The notes below the pieces were generated by a model. That model saw only the letters and a list, made by a program, of their open reading frames with translations, did no database searches and was not told the origin of the DNA. A stretch of 64,000 nucleotides of DNA from Archegozetes longisetosus (Eukaryota; Arthropoda; Arachnida; Sarcoptiformes; Trhypochthoniidae), in contig JAEMBT020000008.1 in assembly GCA_018873245.2 (NCBI GenBank), forward strand, positions 11,819,172 to 11,883,171, written 5' to 3'. A program made the translations under genes and the position numbers. Below, in pieces: positions 23,156-36,873 of the stretch. How positions within the stretch are numbered: the stretch's first letter is position 1; every line of letters begins with the position of its first letter.

Positions 23156-26100
23156 TTCAATTTTTGACCATGAATTGACGTAGAAACCTAGGAAAGTGTC
23201 TTTCAGACCCAATGAAGGTGAAGTTAAAAACTTTAAAAAGAGACTCATATATACACATAATTGATTTGGAGCATTACATGTGCAAATATTCTCATAATTG
23301 ACTTGATATTAAATAATTATATCATCACTTAAATAACATGTTTTGTTTTTTCGACTGGTAAAAATTAATCGTATAGATTACGTAAAAGCTTTTAAACTAG
23401 TTCAATGTTATGAAATATTTTGCTAAATCCTGAACCGTGTACAGGTTTAGACGAAATTTTTATCAAATAAATAGTGTTGAAGATTTAAGGCAAGCGAAGA
23501 CAGTTTTATCCAATTTTCAAAAATGGTTCTGTAAGTGTTTGCGACTTTGTATTCTTTTATTGAGCTTCCATAATAAAATTCGGCTGAATCTTGCTTGTTT
23601 GAATAGGTTATGCTTCAAAATTACAATGAATTAAATTTTACTAATTAACACAATCTATACCGGTTGTTTTCAAGGTTTTCAAGTCGCGGCCCACTCATAT
23701 AGGAGTTATCACGTATTTCTTATTAAGTTTTATGTTAAATGTTCGGATTTGGTGGTCCACTAGTTTGAGAACTATTTGAAAACCATTTATCCATTTGATT
23801 GGTTTTGAAAGCTATTTGGAAGAAGTTTAAAGTGAAATCTAAGCAAAGAAAATACTGTACGCATACGGAACTAATATTCATTGTCATGAATGGTGGTATA
23901 GAATCTTAACTTATCATAACCTTGACTAAAAGTGACTGAAAAATAGCATATCATTCAGTTCATTATGTATTTTCATTTGCAGACATCAGTTAAATAATGA
24001 TTTTTCGAAACTTAATTATATTTATATAGAAAGGAAACTACCTTTACAACACTATAAAATATTACATTATTCAGCAAAACCCACTTGAAATGTACAACAA
24101 AATCTCTTACCGGGAATTCTAAATTTGAAATTTGTTCCAGAAACTGATTTTTTTAGTAAATTGAATACCGTATTTATTTTGAAAATAATCAGATTCATTA
24201 ATTTACGGGACCACTATTAATAATTTGATTGCTTATTAAAAATCAAAGTAAAATTAAACGTTAGTTTGTATCTGAAATTCAACCAACGAGCTCGTATTCA
24301 ATGAAACATGTACATAATTCTGACTTTTATTATACAGCATATTGAAGTAGTCTCAACAAAGACATTTGGCTTAAGTGGGCTTTCTATCCTACGAGAAATA
24401 TTAATAAAAATATGTGCTGCAACTTATCAACAGTGACTGGGAATAATGCTAAAATTCACTCAAATTAGTATTATTAATTGAATTACTCTACTGCAAAACT
24501 TCGTTATAGAACAATAGATCTTACTATTTTATTTGGTTTAAATATTTTTTTTGCTAAGTTATTCGCATAAAATAGTTATCCCAATTACGTTTGCTAATAA
24601 GAAAGAAAAGCTTCTATAGGTCTATTTACACCTGTATGTAAATTCGGCGAAATGCAGTTCGGCGAAAAGAAATTCAGCAAAATGGCAAATTACCAGAATG
24701 TACACCTAAAACCCCATTAATTCTTGACGGATACCAAAAGCGTTTAATGAAGAGATCACGGCTATTATTTGAGAGCATGTTTCCTGTGACGCATACCATT
24801 AGCTATTAATACATAACTACACGTGCTTTTTGTTATTGGATCAACTTTTGCAGATATAACAATAAGCACTTTTGTAGAAATCGACACTGTTTTTCTCAAT
24901 CGAAAAACTAATGCATATGAATACTATCTCTAATGATTAGACCTGGTTAGGAACACAAAAAAAGTTAGTAAGATGTCATTTTGGGAGTATGGTCCGAACT
25001 AATCTGTCCACGCTGTACGAATTTGTCCCATTTAACGTAAAGAAAAGGTTTATAAAAATCAAGCTGATTGTAATGGCATATGAAACACTTACTAGAAGAG
25101 GTACCGTCGACCGATCAATGTTGTGTATTTGTTCATTCTAAAAAGATGCACAAATAGTTTATAACTTTAGTACTCGACAACTCATTCAGACTTGTGTTAA
25201 GCATATGTATATTAATCAACAAATGTATTCTCAATAATCAGTTTAGAACTTTTCAATCATAGATTTTGAGCCATATTAATAAAAAGATTTGACGTTTTCT
25301 ACGAAGAACGCCATGATACTGGTTATAATTCGCAGTGACTAGTTTATCATTATTTGAATTTATATTTTAATCCTCTTGGTTGATCCGGTATTAGTGCATA
25401 AGACTTATCAGCTTGCGGTACACGATGCTAAGTTAAGTTAGATTATGTTCATTTTTTAAACTTTAATCAGTTCATAATTTGAATTAGCCGTTGACACGGC
25501 TGTTAGGTTCATTGTTTAACATTTAAAACCGTCTACCGATAAACCTTATACATTGATCCTGGATTAATTCCGGACACGTCTGAATAAGATAGATTCACTT
25601 AATATTTGAATTCTTGTCAGTACTTTTATCGCCAAAATATAGAATTTACTAAACAAAGAAAACTTACTATATTTGAATTTTTAAGCTGGTTTTGCTCAAC
25701 AAATGTATAGAAAAAATTTTGATTATTATTATTTATTATTTTGTATAAGTATTTCGTCAGATAAGAATCTGAAATTTTAGAAAGTTTAGTAAGCAAAAAT
25801 TTCTCCTTTTGAAATTCAATGAGACTTAATGCTTTAGTTGCATGAACTTCTCAAAAGCTTACTTCTTGTAGTAAGTGTTTCATAATTAACAACACCTCAA
25901 AATCTCCGAAAAATTTTAGATTAAGTCATCAGTTGAATATTGAGTTGTTATTGTATTTGGTAGCAAAACAAGTGTTGCATAGTTCAGAAGCAAAGTATTT
26001 TTAATGACTGACTATTAAAGCAAAAGTATTATACTTTAATGCGGAACAAAGTAAACATTGCCATATGATTAGGAATTCTAGTAAATTGATAGGAAAATTT

Positions 26101-26667
26101 GATGTGTAAATGTATTTCATAGAATTCAATATTAACTCGCGTGATGTGTTTTTAAGGGTAACCTACTTTAGTAATAGTCGCTTCTGGACAGATATACACC
26201 AAACCAAAAGAGTACTCAAATGTCTAATAGAAAGCTGAATGAAAATCGCAAGGAAATGAGATGCAGAAATAAATAATAAAAGTAGAGTTGAAAGTGAGTC
26301 AGCAAACAACTTTTCCTTCAAATAGAAAATGTCAATTTTTATAATATACAACTTAGAAAATACTTTAGTCTAATATTGCTATCCTATTCTTTAATCAAAA
26401 TTATTGGTTGACTAGATTTCAAGTAGTGTTCAGTTTGCGAGCAATCTTGATGAAAGCTGCACAGCTGCAAAGCCTGTGTCAGTCAAAAGTCATTTTTGAG
26501 ACCCAAACAAAAATATATACAATTAATCAGCCAATATGTTCAAATAATGATTAGCTATAATTATCTTAATTCTAGCAAAACAGTTAACGCCTATGATGTA
26601 TAGCTGAGGCAAAACATAATACAGGATGTCGTGTATCAAAGGATATAAATTTAGCGAAAACGTCGAC
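23156..26667. other. Gene-free AT-rich stretch
   Basis: No supported coding frame on either strand. Near 24645-24700 short direct copies of ATTCGGCGAAA/ATTCAGCAAAA occur, resembling a remnant of a subterminal-repeat element. The rest looks like decayed intergenic DNA. Confidence 0.45.
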
Positions 26668-26675
26668 TATAAAAA
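26668..26675 (+). promoter_or_regulatory. Candidate TATA box of the fusion gene
   Basis: TATAAAAA lies 172 bases before the ATG at 26847, leaving room for a start about 30 bases downstream and a leader of about 150 bases. It is plausible by position and sequence only. Confidence 0.4.
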
Positions 26676-26846
26676 CGTAGGCAGAAGCGAAAAAGTTACA
26701 TAAGGGTAAAACAAATCCAAGGCTACTTGAATAATATATTTATTGAATGTCTAAACCTTCAAAGTGTTTACATATAACTTCAGTTTTAAAATTGTTCGCT
26801 GAACATAAGAATTTTTGGTTCAAGATTGAAATCTTTAGTAACAGTA

Positions 26847-29800
26847 ATGCATCGATTCTTGTTATTAGCTAATCCAAGATCTGGTTCTACATATTTGGCT
26901 AATCTTCTAAGAAGCCATCCCGATATCGGTGTGGCCGGAGAACTGCTCAATGATGAACACGAACTGCCAGACAATAAACTTGAATACATTGAACAACAGA
27001 TCTCAAAAATGGACCAGAATTTTGTTGGATTCAAAGTATTCCCTGAACAGATATTCAAACGAGAGTTACGTTTTGATGATATCGTTCGGTATATAGGAGT
27101 CAATTGTGTAATAGTTCTGTGGAGAAAGAGTCTTATCGAGCAGTTGATATCAAGAAGAATAGCTGAAAAAACTGGTATTTGGTTTTGTGGGCCTGAAAAT
27201 CAAAATTCTGACTCTACAGAAAAGGTAGCCATAGATCAAAATGACTTAAAGCAATACTTCGAAACACTTCAGTCTGATTGGAAAACAATCGGAAGTCAAT
27301 GGCCTACAGATATCTTACCGATATTTCTTAGTTATGAAGACTTATTGATGGACCCAATTCGAGAACTGAGAAGAATATTTGCGCGCATGTCGTGCGATAT
27401 AGAAAAGTACATTTATGTGAACGCAGGTCGATCCAAGATTCCACTTCATCCTTCGGAAAAAGTTACAAATTGGGCAGAAATTGATCCAGAACTGAGGGAT
27501 GTAGAACTAAACGCAGAGCTCATTCTCACGGAAATGATCAATAAATCACTTAAAGTCCAATTCGAAACTCTACCTCTAGTTCCGGATCGAGAGCCATCGA
27601 TGCCTCCGACTGGTTGGAGATATAATGTGTGCGCGCCATTCATGCCTAACAAGGCCAAAGAAAATGTTATGAATGCTCTATTTTCAGGATCTGTGTCTTC
27701 GGCCGGTTTTTGGCCTAATCAGATGTCAAAAAAGCTTAAACAAGTATTTGGTGTTCCGGTCGCTCAGCCGTGTTGTAATGGATTCACTTCGTTACTGTTG
27801 GCCATGCAGGCAGTAAATATTGGTAAAGGTGATGAAGTCATAATGCCTGCTTTGACCATGATTGCTGTTCCGAATGCAGTTCATTTTCTGGGAGCTGTTC
27901 CAGTGTTCGTTGACTGCGCTGACGATAACTATAATCCGGGTTTAAAGGAAATTCTGGGCGCGGCGACAGGTAAGCGTTTAGGGATAAGATTATTTGATTT
28001 TGTTATGAAAATTAATTCAGACTTGCTCATATATACAAACTTTATATTGAGTTCATATTGATTTATTTGATGATAAATTTATCAATAACTCAGTTATCTG
28101 TTATTGTCTCATAAAATTACGACTATTGAAGGTCAGTAGTGTCAATGACTTTTATGCAATTGATAAGCTTTAAGGTCCAGGTGTTGATTATCAGTAGCGA
28201 AGTCATTAGAGACCGAAGAAATACATATTGCCTAAACTTTACTCATATACAGCTGAGGTTTACAAATGTTTAGGAGGAAAATTGAAAATATTTCACTATA
28301 TTTTAACTCTACGCGAATAATCGAATGTATTACAGTACTTTTAGTTTTACGAGTATCAGTATTACTAAACCTGTACCTCAAGTGCTTGTGTCGAGAGTTA
28401 TTTGTATTAAGCTAAATTTTATTTTATTTATTTCAAATTTACTTAAGTTGCACAACTTTCTTTTACTCTATATACCATCAATACCATAATGATAATAATG
28501 ACAATCATAATATTTTTAACCTATTACTAAATTCTAACACGAAACCTGACAAAACCGACTCTATAGTTCTCACTCAAAATCTCCTGGCTTTGATAATGTT
28601 TATCACTTGGCTATGTCCAAGGTCAATCAAATTTTCTTCAATAATGATAAGAAAAGCTAAAACTTCATAAATTCAAATAAAATCTATTGAATTACTAAAA
28701 ATTTCGACATTTTTTCGTATTTCAACGAAAGAGATTATCCTAAAATTATTTGAATTTCAGAAAGAACAAAAGCCGTCATAATTACACATACTTATGGTGT
28801 GCCTGCAGTTGATTTAGAGCAAACTGTAATCGAATGCAAAAACAGAGGATGGGTCTTGATCGAAGATATCAGTGAATGTGTTGGAATCACGGCTAACACC
28901 AGTTCAGGCGCTCAACGACTGTTAGGCACATTCGGCGACTTCGCGTGCGCCAGTCTTTATGCAAATAAAATAATACATGCCGGTGATGGAGGCTTTGTGT
29001 TGGCCAAAGACGCCAGACTTGCGGCTAGACTCAAAGCTCTTGTCAATCACGGCTTTACTCCGACCTATCATTTCTTGCATTTCGAAAGTGCGATAAATGC
29101 AAAAATCAATGGATTGGGTGCTGCGCTCGCATGCGGTTGTCTCAATGAATTATCAACAGTTATGAATCACAGACATCAATTGTCTCAATGGTATCGGAAA
29201 CATCTGAAGTCATTGCCTGTAAAACCGATGCCCGAATGCGGGCCACAAGACACTCCGTGGGTGTTCGGCATCGAATGTGAGTCAAAGAGTATCAGAACTA
29301 AATTGAGAGCATTTCTGGCCGATTATGGAATCGAAACTCGCGACTTTTTCTTTCCCTTACACTTACAACCGGCTTTCAAACAGGTATCTGGCCAGAATCA
29401 ACACTCCCGCGCAGAAAATTTAGGCTCAACCGGTTTTTATTTGCCTACTTATTTCGATTTGACTGCTCATGACGTCGAATATATCTGTGCTGTCATTCAA
29501 GAGTTTTTCCATCAAAGTCAATCTAACAACAAACGAGTTTTATCGCCGCCCGAAACCGGAACTAAAGAAGTAGTGCTTATCAAAAGTGGTAGTTTTCGTG
29601 TTGAAGCTAAGACTTTCAGCAAAAATGGTCTCTTAATGCAGAGTAGAAATCGTGGACATTCTCTCATAGATGCAGTTTCTCTCAGTCTATTAGCTGATAA
29701 ATGTCTTATTCACGAGAGATGGGGTGTATGCCAGCAATTCTTATCAGACATCAAACAATGCATTCAAGCTTCCAAATCATTTGATCCACAATCAATTGAA

Positions 29801-32800
29801 CAGTATTTCAAGCCATATATTGAATACTTTTCATCTCAATCATCATTTGAACCATCGATACACAGGCCATGGCTTTACGAAGATCTAAGAGCGCCTGAAT
29901 ATGATATAGCGAGTCCAGTGGCCACCACTTCTGATTACGAAACTTTGCAGTTGTTGGTGTGGCTTGTTAAGCAATTCAAACCAAGAAGTATAATAGAGTT
30001 GGGCTCATGGATGGGTCACAGCACTCTTCTTATGGCTATTGCAGCTCAACAATATTCTACGAGTCATTACAAGACTCGAATCTATGCATGCGACGCCTTT
30101 CGTTGGCAGCACTGGATGGCAAACTTTGTCAAAGAGGCCAATGTCTTGATGAACGGACAGTCATTTCTGCCTCGATTTACATACAATACTAAACCCATGC
30201 GTGAATTCATAGAACCAGTTGTTATGCAATATGGACAGAGTCTTCCTGATTCTATCGAGCATGTCAGACCTGGTCTTGTGTTCATTGATTTTACACAAGA
30301 TTCTGAAGAACTTGAAGAAAAGTGGCAACAAATCGAACCCAATCTTACTCCTAATCACACAATCATCTTGTTCAATGGCTTATCTTATACTTCAATACCT
30401 TTTTTTACGAGACATGCGCATCAGTTGCAAGCTTTCGTTAAACCGCACACAATCGCCAAAGCCTTCAAATATGTTTCATATTCGGCACAAATATCCAAGC
30501 CTATTGCCGAAACTAAATTCTGTCGAAAATTCAATTTTCAAACACCACCCGACTGGACACATCATCACAAGAATGCGTTCAATTCCGCAATCAGTTCATT
30601 GAGAGAAATAATTCATGACCAAAATTCTGATATACTGTTTATTCCTTCAGTAGAGGAACAGCTCTGCGAAAATCCAGAACTTCTGAAAAATAATCAATGG
30701 ATTGGTATATCACATATGGTTCCCGAATATCCCGAACTATTCTATACTCCTGACTTGAGTCGGATGTGTAGTAAACAATATTCAAAATATATGAAACGCT
30801 GTAAAGGATTATTCACTTTAACTAAAGTTCAATCGGAATTTCTTCGTAAAAATTTATTGACTGACTGTAAAATTCCTATTCAGCCGCTGACTTATCCGTT
30901 CGTAGAGCCAGATGTTTGGCAACAATCACTTGTAGTAGAGCTGATGAAGAGTGGATCAACGCTTGATTTCATACTTATTGGTAGTTTTGCACGCGATTAT
31001 AACCTCTTCTATTCAGTCAAAGTTCCCAGCAATATGAGAAAAGTATTACTGATTAATGATGAAACGATGGAACAAGAGTCAAAGAATGCACCAAAACATG
31101 TTTATCTGCAGAATCGTCTTAATGGTGACCAATATGAGAAGCTTTTAGAGAAATCGATTCCTTTTCTTAGCCTGAAATATGACGGCGCAGCAAATACTTT
31201 GATTCTTGAATGTATTGCTAGAAATATTCCTATAGTCGTGCCTAATATGAAGTCATGTGTCGAATATATTGGTCCAGACTATCCATTACTTTATGACTCG
31301 AAACAGACAGATTTGACACAACTTTTAACTGTTGATAATATGCAGAAATCTATTGATTATTTGAAAGCTATGGATAAGTCCAGATTCGACATCAATTATT
31401 TTGTCAATTCTGTACAAACTAGTTGTGTATTGCGTTCAATATCACCGATCACTGAAACAAAAGCTAATGATTTATCTTCGAATAGGCTTCCGTTATTCAA
31501 CAGCTTTGATGTGACGATTTGCATTTGTTCCTATAAGCGAACTCATCATTTATCAAAGATACTCAACTCTTTATGGAACGAACAAACTTTTACTGGAAGT
31601 ATGCAAATAATAGTCTGGAATAACAACGAGTCGAGAACGAGAATAGTTAATAAAATCTGTGATTATTACATTTCTCGCTCAACACCTGATAAATCACTAG
31701 AACTGATTTGTTCGACAAGAAACTACTTTTGTTCTGTGCGCTTAGCTATGGCTCAGTTGATGCAAAGCGATTGCCTTCTTATATGTGACGACGACATCAT
31801 TCCAGGACCAGAATTCGTCAAATTTTTCATTAATTCTCATCTAAACTATCCAAAAGATGTGCTCTGTTTGAGAGGTCATAAGTTTTTGCCACATGAGCTT
31901 CAAGTGGAAAACCCATCAAATGTTTGGTCAGATTATGAAAACTTAAGATTCATCGGTGATGAAGCGCCACAGCAATTAATAGATTTTGTTCACGCGGACG
32001 CATGTCTTATTCCCAAAAAGCATTACACGAATGTGGGTCCGTACAAATGCCTGACTCCAGCTTCGCATTAGTCGATGATTATTGGATGAGTTTTGTACTC
32101 AACCATAAATTTAACCGTAACTTACGTAAACTTTCGACTGAAAATCTTGGTTTCAGTCTTCTGGAACGCACTGAAGATTCAGATCAAATCGGTTTAGCTC
32201 TTTATACCAGACCTGAAGTTAAAGAAGCGAAGATTCGGCTCTATATTCATCACATGCTTCAGGGATGGCCTCATTGGCAAGAAGAGCCAATTTCGGAAAC
32301 GGTTTTTGATGAACAAAAGGTTTCTGAATCGAAGCGCGGATTTTGGGATCAATTGTTTGTTGGGTTCAATATTTCCAGTTCTATTAACGAGAATGATGTC
32401 AAAGACTTGGTAAAAGCTGGGGTTAAATGTGTCAGAATAGGAGCCGTTGGACTAGGAGATAAAGTTGACTATGAATTTAGTGACTTTCTCACAGAACCTG
32501 AGGCTCAATTGAATATTTTGAAGAATAAATGTCGACTTCTGAAGTCATACAACATTAGAGTTGTTTTGACTCTCAGAAGAGATTTAGCCAGTCCTCAAAT
32601 TTGGAGATTAATCGCTGAAAGTTTCTATTCCGATGACAATGTTGTCGGTTATGATCTGATTAATGAACCGTTTACTCAAAAGGAAGAGTCATTGCACTGG
32701 ACAGAACTTGCGGAAGAAGATAAATGTAATACATATCAAATTCTATTTCTTGAAAGTAATATCTGTTTTATAGATAAACTTTAATCATGAAATTTGTTTA

Positions 32801-33387
32801 CAGTCATTCCCGCATTAATGGTTCAATACATGAATATAATTAATACGATTCGAGAAGTCGATAAAATAACTCCACTTATTATCGAGTCTTCTTATTGGGC
32901 ACATATCGATGCACTGAAGAAGTTACCGATTGAGTCACTCTTAGCATTCGACACGTCGCTAATGATTTCTTTTCATTTTTATGAACCGATGATTTTGACA
33001 CAAAGACAAAAGAATAAGAAAAGATATTCATTTCCCACAAAAATGTCTGTTTACGAAAATACAGTCAATAGTGAAACTGTTCTCATAGACCAGAGTTTTA
33101 TTGATCGAAAATTCAAAGAAACTCTCAATTGGGCCAACAATTTAAATGTCAAGATTGTTGTCGGAGAATTCGGAATAAGTCGAGAAATCGGTGGAGCCCA
33201 TCAATATCTGAAGGCTGTTATGAATGCCTGCAAGCAGTGTAAAATTAGTTCTTTTATATATAGTTTTCGCGATCATGAATGGGATTCTATGGACTATGAA
33301 CTGGGTACTGATTTGAGTACTGGAAGACTGAGGAAACCATGGGATCAAAATAGTCTAATGGAAACTTTGCTCAATGGTATAAATTAA
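26847..33387 (+). CDS. Six-domain sulfotransferase-aminotransferase-methyltransferase-GT-GT-GH5 fusion
   Basis: Exons 26847-27969, 28761-32725 and 32804-33387 join through GT-AG introns of 791 and 78 bases with matching phases, about 1890 codons in all. Domains in order (approximate residues): PAPS-dependent sulfotransferase 1-235, with the R-S-G-S-T-Y phosphate-binding loop; DegT/DnrJ/EryC1 PLP aminotransferase 257-626, whose fold is interrupted by intron 1 and whose lysine sits in A-N-K-I-I-H-A-G-D-G-G; an unassigned linker; class I SAM methyltransferase 766-955 (I-E-L-G-S-W-M-G-H-S-T); GT-B-like glycosyltransferase 965-1265; GT2 GT-A glycosyltransferase 1288-1540 (C-D-D-D); GH5 hydrolase 1567-1890 with acid/base in L-I-N-E-P-F and nucleophile in V-G-E-F-G. 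No signal peptide, so it is probably cytosolic. The frame slips by one base at about 32040-32060, either a lesion or an assembly error. The ATG is the only in-frame one after the stop at 26787. Such activities usually sit in bacterial polysaccharide clusters; the substrate is unknown. Confidence 0.85.
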
Positions 33388-34448
33388 ATATATTATTAGA
33401 TGAACTAAATTTTCATAACAATTTTTCTGAATAGGTATTGAATCTTGTGATTAAATAGAAGGTCTTCAAATATGATCAATCAAGATATTAATTTAGATAA
33501 TTGAACTTCAATCAAAGAGGATTTTGAATATTCGAATTGCTTATGATTAGCGATCGTTGTTTCTGAGAGCTGTAACTCAAGTGTCCACTCTGGAAATTTG
33601 AATAAGTCAGTACTAAGAATATAATAGTTGAAGGGGTTTTCATTAGATATTGCATGTTAAAAGATGTATAACTATGCGCGATACTATGTAATACTTATTA
33701 TCTCAATATTTTTCAACATTTAAGGCAAAAATAAATTAAATTTACTCTTCTAAAACTAAATTTTACTTAAAGAGATAAAAAATTCAAAGAGAAAACTTTG
33801 AGAAAAAAGTTTTTATTTGATCTAATTCTTCTAAGTTTGGTCAATTCTAAATAATAAATAGTAAAATTCTTGCATTTTATTAACACTTGAAAGATTTCAA
33901 TTGAGAGTTGAAGAATTTGATAGTAAAGTTATAGAAAATTTCTCACTGACTTATCTATTGTATTTATCTATCAAGTTCAAATTTTTGCTTAATTGAAAGA
34001 AACACATGTTTTTCACCTTTTTTCCCCATTTTGAAAAAATAAGTGACTAAAGAAATCAAAATAAATACACGTGTTTATAAATATAATGTGACTGTGACAA
34101 TAAATGAGTGTGCTTTAGTCATAATCAAATACATTGACCCATAGATGGGACTCTATTAATTATGTGACTTAAGAGGAGTTGACTTTATAGGAGTTTTACT
34201 CTGTTTCTTACTTTTGAATAACCTTTGAAAGATGCCATTTCTAAGAAAAAATATACTTTTGAAATCAACTATGACTAATAATTTTCAATGTTTTATATTA
34301 GAATGTATTGTTTGACACCTAAATATTTGTAATGAAAAATTAAAGCGGCATTTTTCTTTTTAATAAATGTAAGGGTCCTCCCTTTGATATTTTTGTCCCT
34401 TCATGAGTCAAGCCAGAGGTGGTCGCCCTAAAAATAAAGTTTCTCATA
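33388..34448. other. Intergenic, nothing recognised
   Basis: AT-rich DNA after the fusion gene's stop. No transposon terminus, frame or repeat was identified up to the Tc1 element. Confidence 0.4.
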
Positions 34449-35696
34449 TACCTTACGACAAAAAATCTGGAAACCCATTACATATTTTGATAATTGATTT
34501 TCGCTCGGTATTAATACATATGTCAATGTGTCATATGTCTTTATCAAGGTTGAAACTTGCTCTATTTGAATGATTAATAAGGTTTTAAGTGCCATAATAG
34601 ATTTTCGAGAAAATCGCGACCAAGCCTTCAGCCACCAGTAAACAACAGAAGAACAGAGAACGACTCCAAGTTCTATTTGAAGCCGGGTCGTTGAAGCCAA
34701 AACTTTGCACCAGATGACAAAAATACCTTTGTCTATAATATATGAAGCTTTAGCAAAACTAAAACGCGGAGAGAGTATTAAAACAAGTCCAGGATCAGGA
34801 AGACCTCTCAAACTTCGTTCAAACCATCTCCGACGCATCACGCAACTTGCTCATCATCATGACAAATGGTCAACCTAAAGAATCGCGCATCAAACCTATT
34901 TGAGAAGGTCACCAAAGGTGAGTAGTCGGACTGTACAGCGGCGCCTCAGCGAGCGCGGGTATATCAAAGTTGTACCCAAACAGGTCTTCCTTTTGACAGA
35001 AGTGCACAAGCTGGCTCGAGTTTGCTTATAGATACAGGGCTTTTAACTGGACTAAATGTGTATTTAGTGATGAGTCAAAGTTTGGGGGAAAGTCCGTAAA
35101 TCGGTGCGAAAACCTAAGTTCCCCGTCAGTTACTGTATGGGGGGTATCTGCTTGCTAGGCTTAACTCCTTTAGCTTCAGTCGTTGGTTCTATCGATTCAG
35201 CAAAATATATCGAAATTATGAGAGACTTTTTATTACCGTTGATGAATGCCATGTTCGGTGGAGACTTTGTGTACCAACAAGACAATGCCTCGTGTCACAA
35301 ATCGAAGCAAAGAATCAAGTTCTTTGAAGACAATAATATCGTCATTATCGAGTGGCCTCCAAATTCGCCCGACCTCAACCCGATTGAACACTTATGGAGA
35401 ATAATTAAGGATATTCTTGAGAAGGAAGAACCGAAAACATTTCAACTGTGGATCGCAAAAATAAACAAAATATGGGATAATTTTAAGTTAGACATCTTGG
35501 AGTCGTTGAACAAAACTATGAAAGAACGCATAGAAAAGTGTATAGCTGCCAAAGGAGACTAAATTAAATTGTGATTTCTTTGTTGTTGTAATAATTAGAG
35601 TAAATTGTATTCTTTTGATAAATTTCATGTTAATATATTGTAAATTTCATTTAAAAATTTACGATTACTTTTTCCGGATTTTTTTGTCGTAAAGTA
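34449..35696 (+). mobile_element. Tc1-like transposon, degraded, with TIRs
   Basis: Terminal inverted repeats start TACCTTACGACAAAAAATC on the left and, on the opposite strand, TACTTTACGACAAAAAAATC on the right. TA dinucleotides flank both ends (34447-34448, 35697-35698), as expected for Tc1/mariner insertion. The 1248-bp length is typical of a single-gene element. The interior carries a broken transposase. Confidence 0.85.
34621..35562 (+). pseudogene. Tc1-like DD34E transposase, frameshifted
   Basis: The N-terminal HTH part is readable from about 34621 (S-P-G-S-G-R-P-L-K-L near 34790) but interrupted by stops and frame changes up to about 35100. From 35104 to 35562 the frame is open and carries the second aspartate (Q-Q-D-N-A-S-C-H) and the glutamate (S-P-D-L-N-P-I-E) with 34 residues between, the DD34E spacing of Tc1. 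The first aspartate (F-S-D-E-S-K) lies at about 35066 in a neighbouring frame. The element can no longer make a full transposase. Confidence 0.85.
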
Positions 35697-36873
35697 TATT
35701 TGGTGCCCAATATTACAATCAATGGTTCTATTTGAAAACGTGATGTGACCGATGTAAACGATGCGATCACGTCTGATATTTGAATATCTTATAGATTGAC
35801 TTTCTATGTAAGAAAATAATCAATAATTCTTGTTATACTATTGTACTTCTTGTTATACTATAGTATAAATGGTTGCAAATACATATGAAAAACGACTTTA
35901 AAATGAAATTTTGGAATATGCTAGTTCCAGCAAATTTTATAAATATTAGATCTTGCATTTAATCGAAGTAAATCCATCTGTTGAGATAACTTAAATTGAT
36001 GTTCCACATGTTCAAAACGTTTTGATTCATACATCAAATTCAGAAAAATAGAAATTACTCCTAAATTAGAGAAAAAATTATTCAAAGAATTTAGATTATT
36101 TTTAAGAACTTGTTTTGAATGGTCAAATGAAAAACTAATAAACAGATTTAAATTAATTATTATTTATTAATAAATGATTTGAATAGACTTAGGTAAATTG
36201 ACCTCTCACAAAATTTTTTGTTAGGATATAATGAGGTAATCACAAAAGTGGCATGACTACATAAGCCTTTAGAAAAAATAAATTAAATCATTTGTACTTT
36301 TGGTGGTTTTATTTTCCGAGTACTTACTGCTAAATCCTACATAAACGTGACATTTGCTTTTAGTAAAATGTTTAAAACGAAAGTTTATTGAACACTATTA
36401 TATTATTCATTCATTTGACGGCATTTAAAGTTTCTAAGATTTGGAAAATCAGTAAAATCCATTACATGAAATTCAATCAAAATTATTCTTAAAATCTACA
36501 GTCAATTGTAACGATAGAACTTCTGCTTATTGATTAAATTAAGTCAATTAAAATCTTTACAATATATGATGTACTGGATTCAGTAACGACTTGTCTGGAG
36601 ATATAAAGTTTTTCAGATTATTGTAATAAATCAATGTCTAGATCCTATTTTACATTCAGGCAAATTTTCATAATATGTTTCAATGAGGAAAACTTCATTA
36701 AATAGGTAAAGAAGTTGTCTATGATTCCCTAGAAAACCATTAAATCTTAGAATCGTATTGCACTTATGCGTCACAAGAGTGTGTTAACTGCACTTTTCTA
36801 TCATTTATGCAATGCTAGGTTACTCATTAGTAAAATTAGCATTTAAAACAACTACATCATTAAGTAGCAAATA
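35697..36873. other. Intergenic between Tc1 and palindromic MITE
   Basis: AT-rich, no supported frame. A short tandem duplication, cttgttatacta(t/g), occurs near 35829-35866. Nothing else was recognised. Confidence 0.4.

Noticed and set aside
32030..32060. A tiny intron of 20-24 bases to explain the frame change in the fusion gene
   Set aside because: GT and AG pairs exist, but the length is below what normal spliceosomes handle and the other introns are 78 and 791 bases; a one-base lesion is simpler.
26847..33387. Bacterial contamination as the source of the fusion gene
   Set aside because: Two GT-AG introns with exact phase agreement, AT-rich eukaryotic flanks and no Shine-Dalgarno-like operon layout argue for a nuclear gene.
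34428..34841. Minus-strand frame of 137 codons
   Set aside because: It overlaps the left end and the 5' half of a plus-strand Tc1 element antisense, and it crosses the element's terminal repeat.
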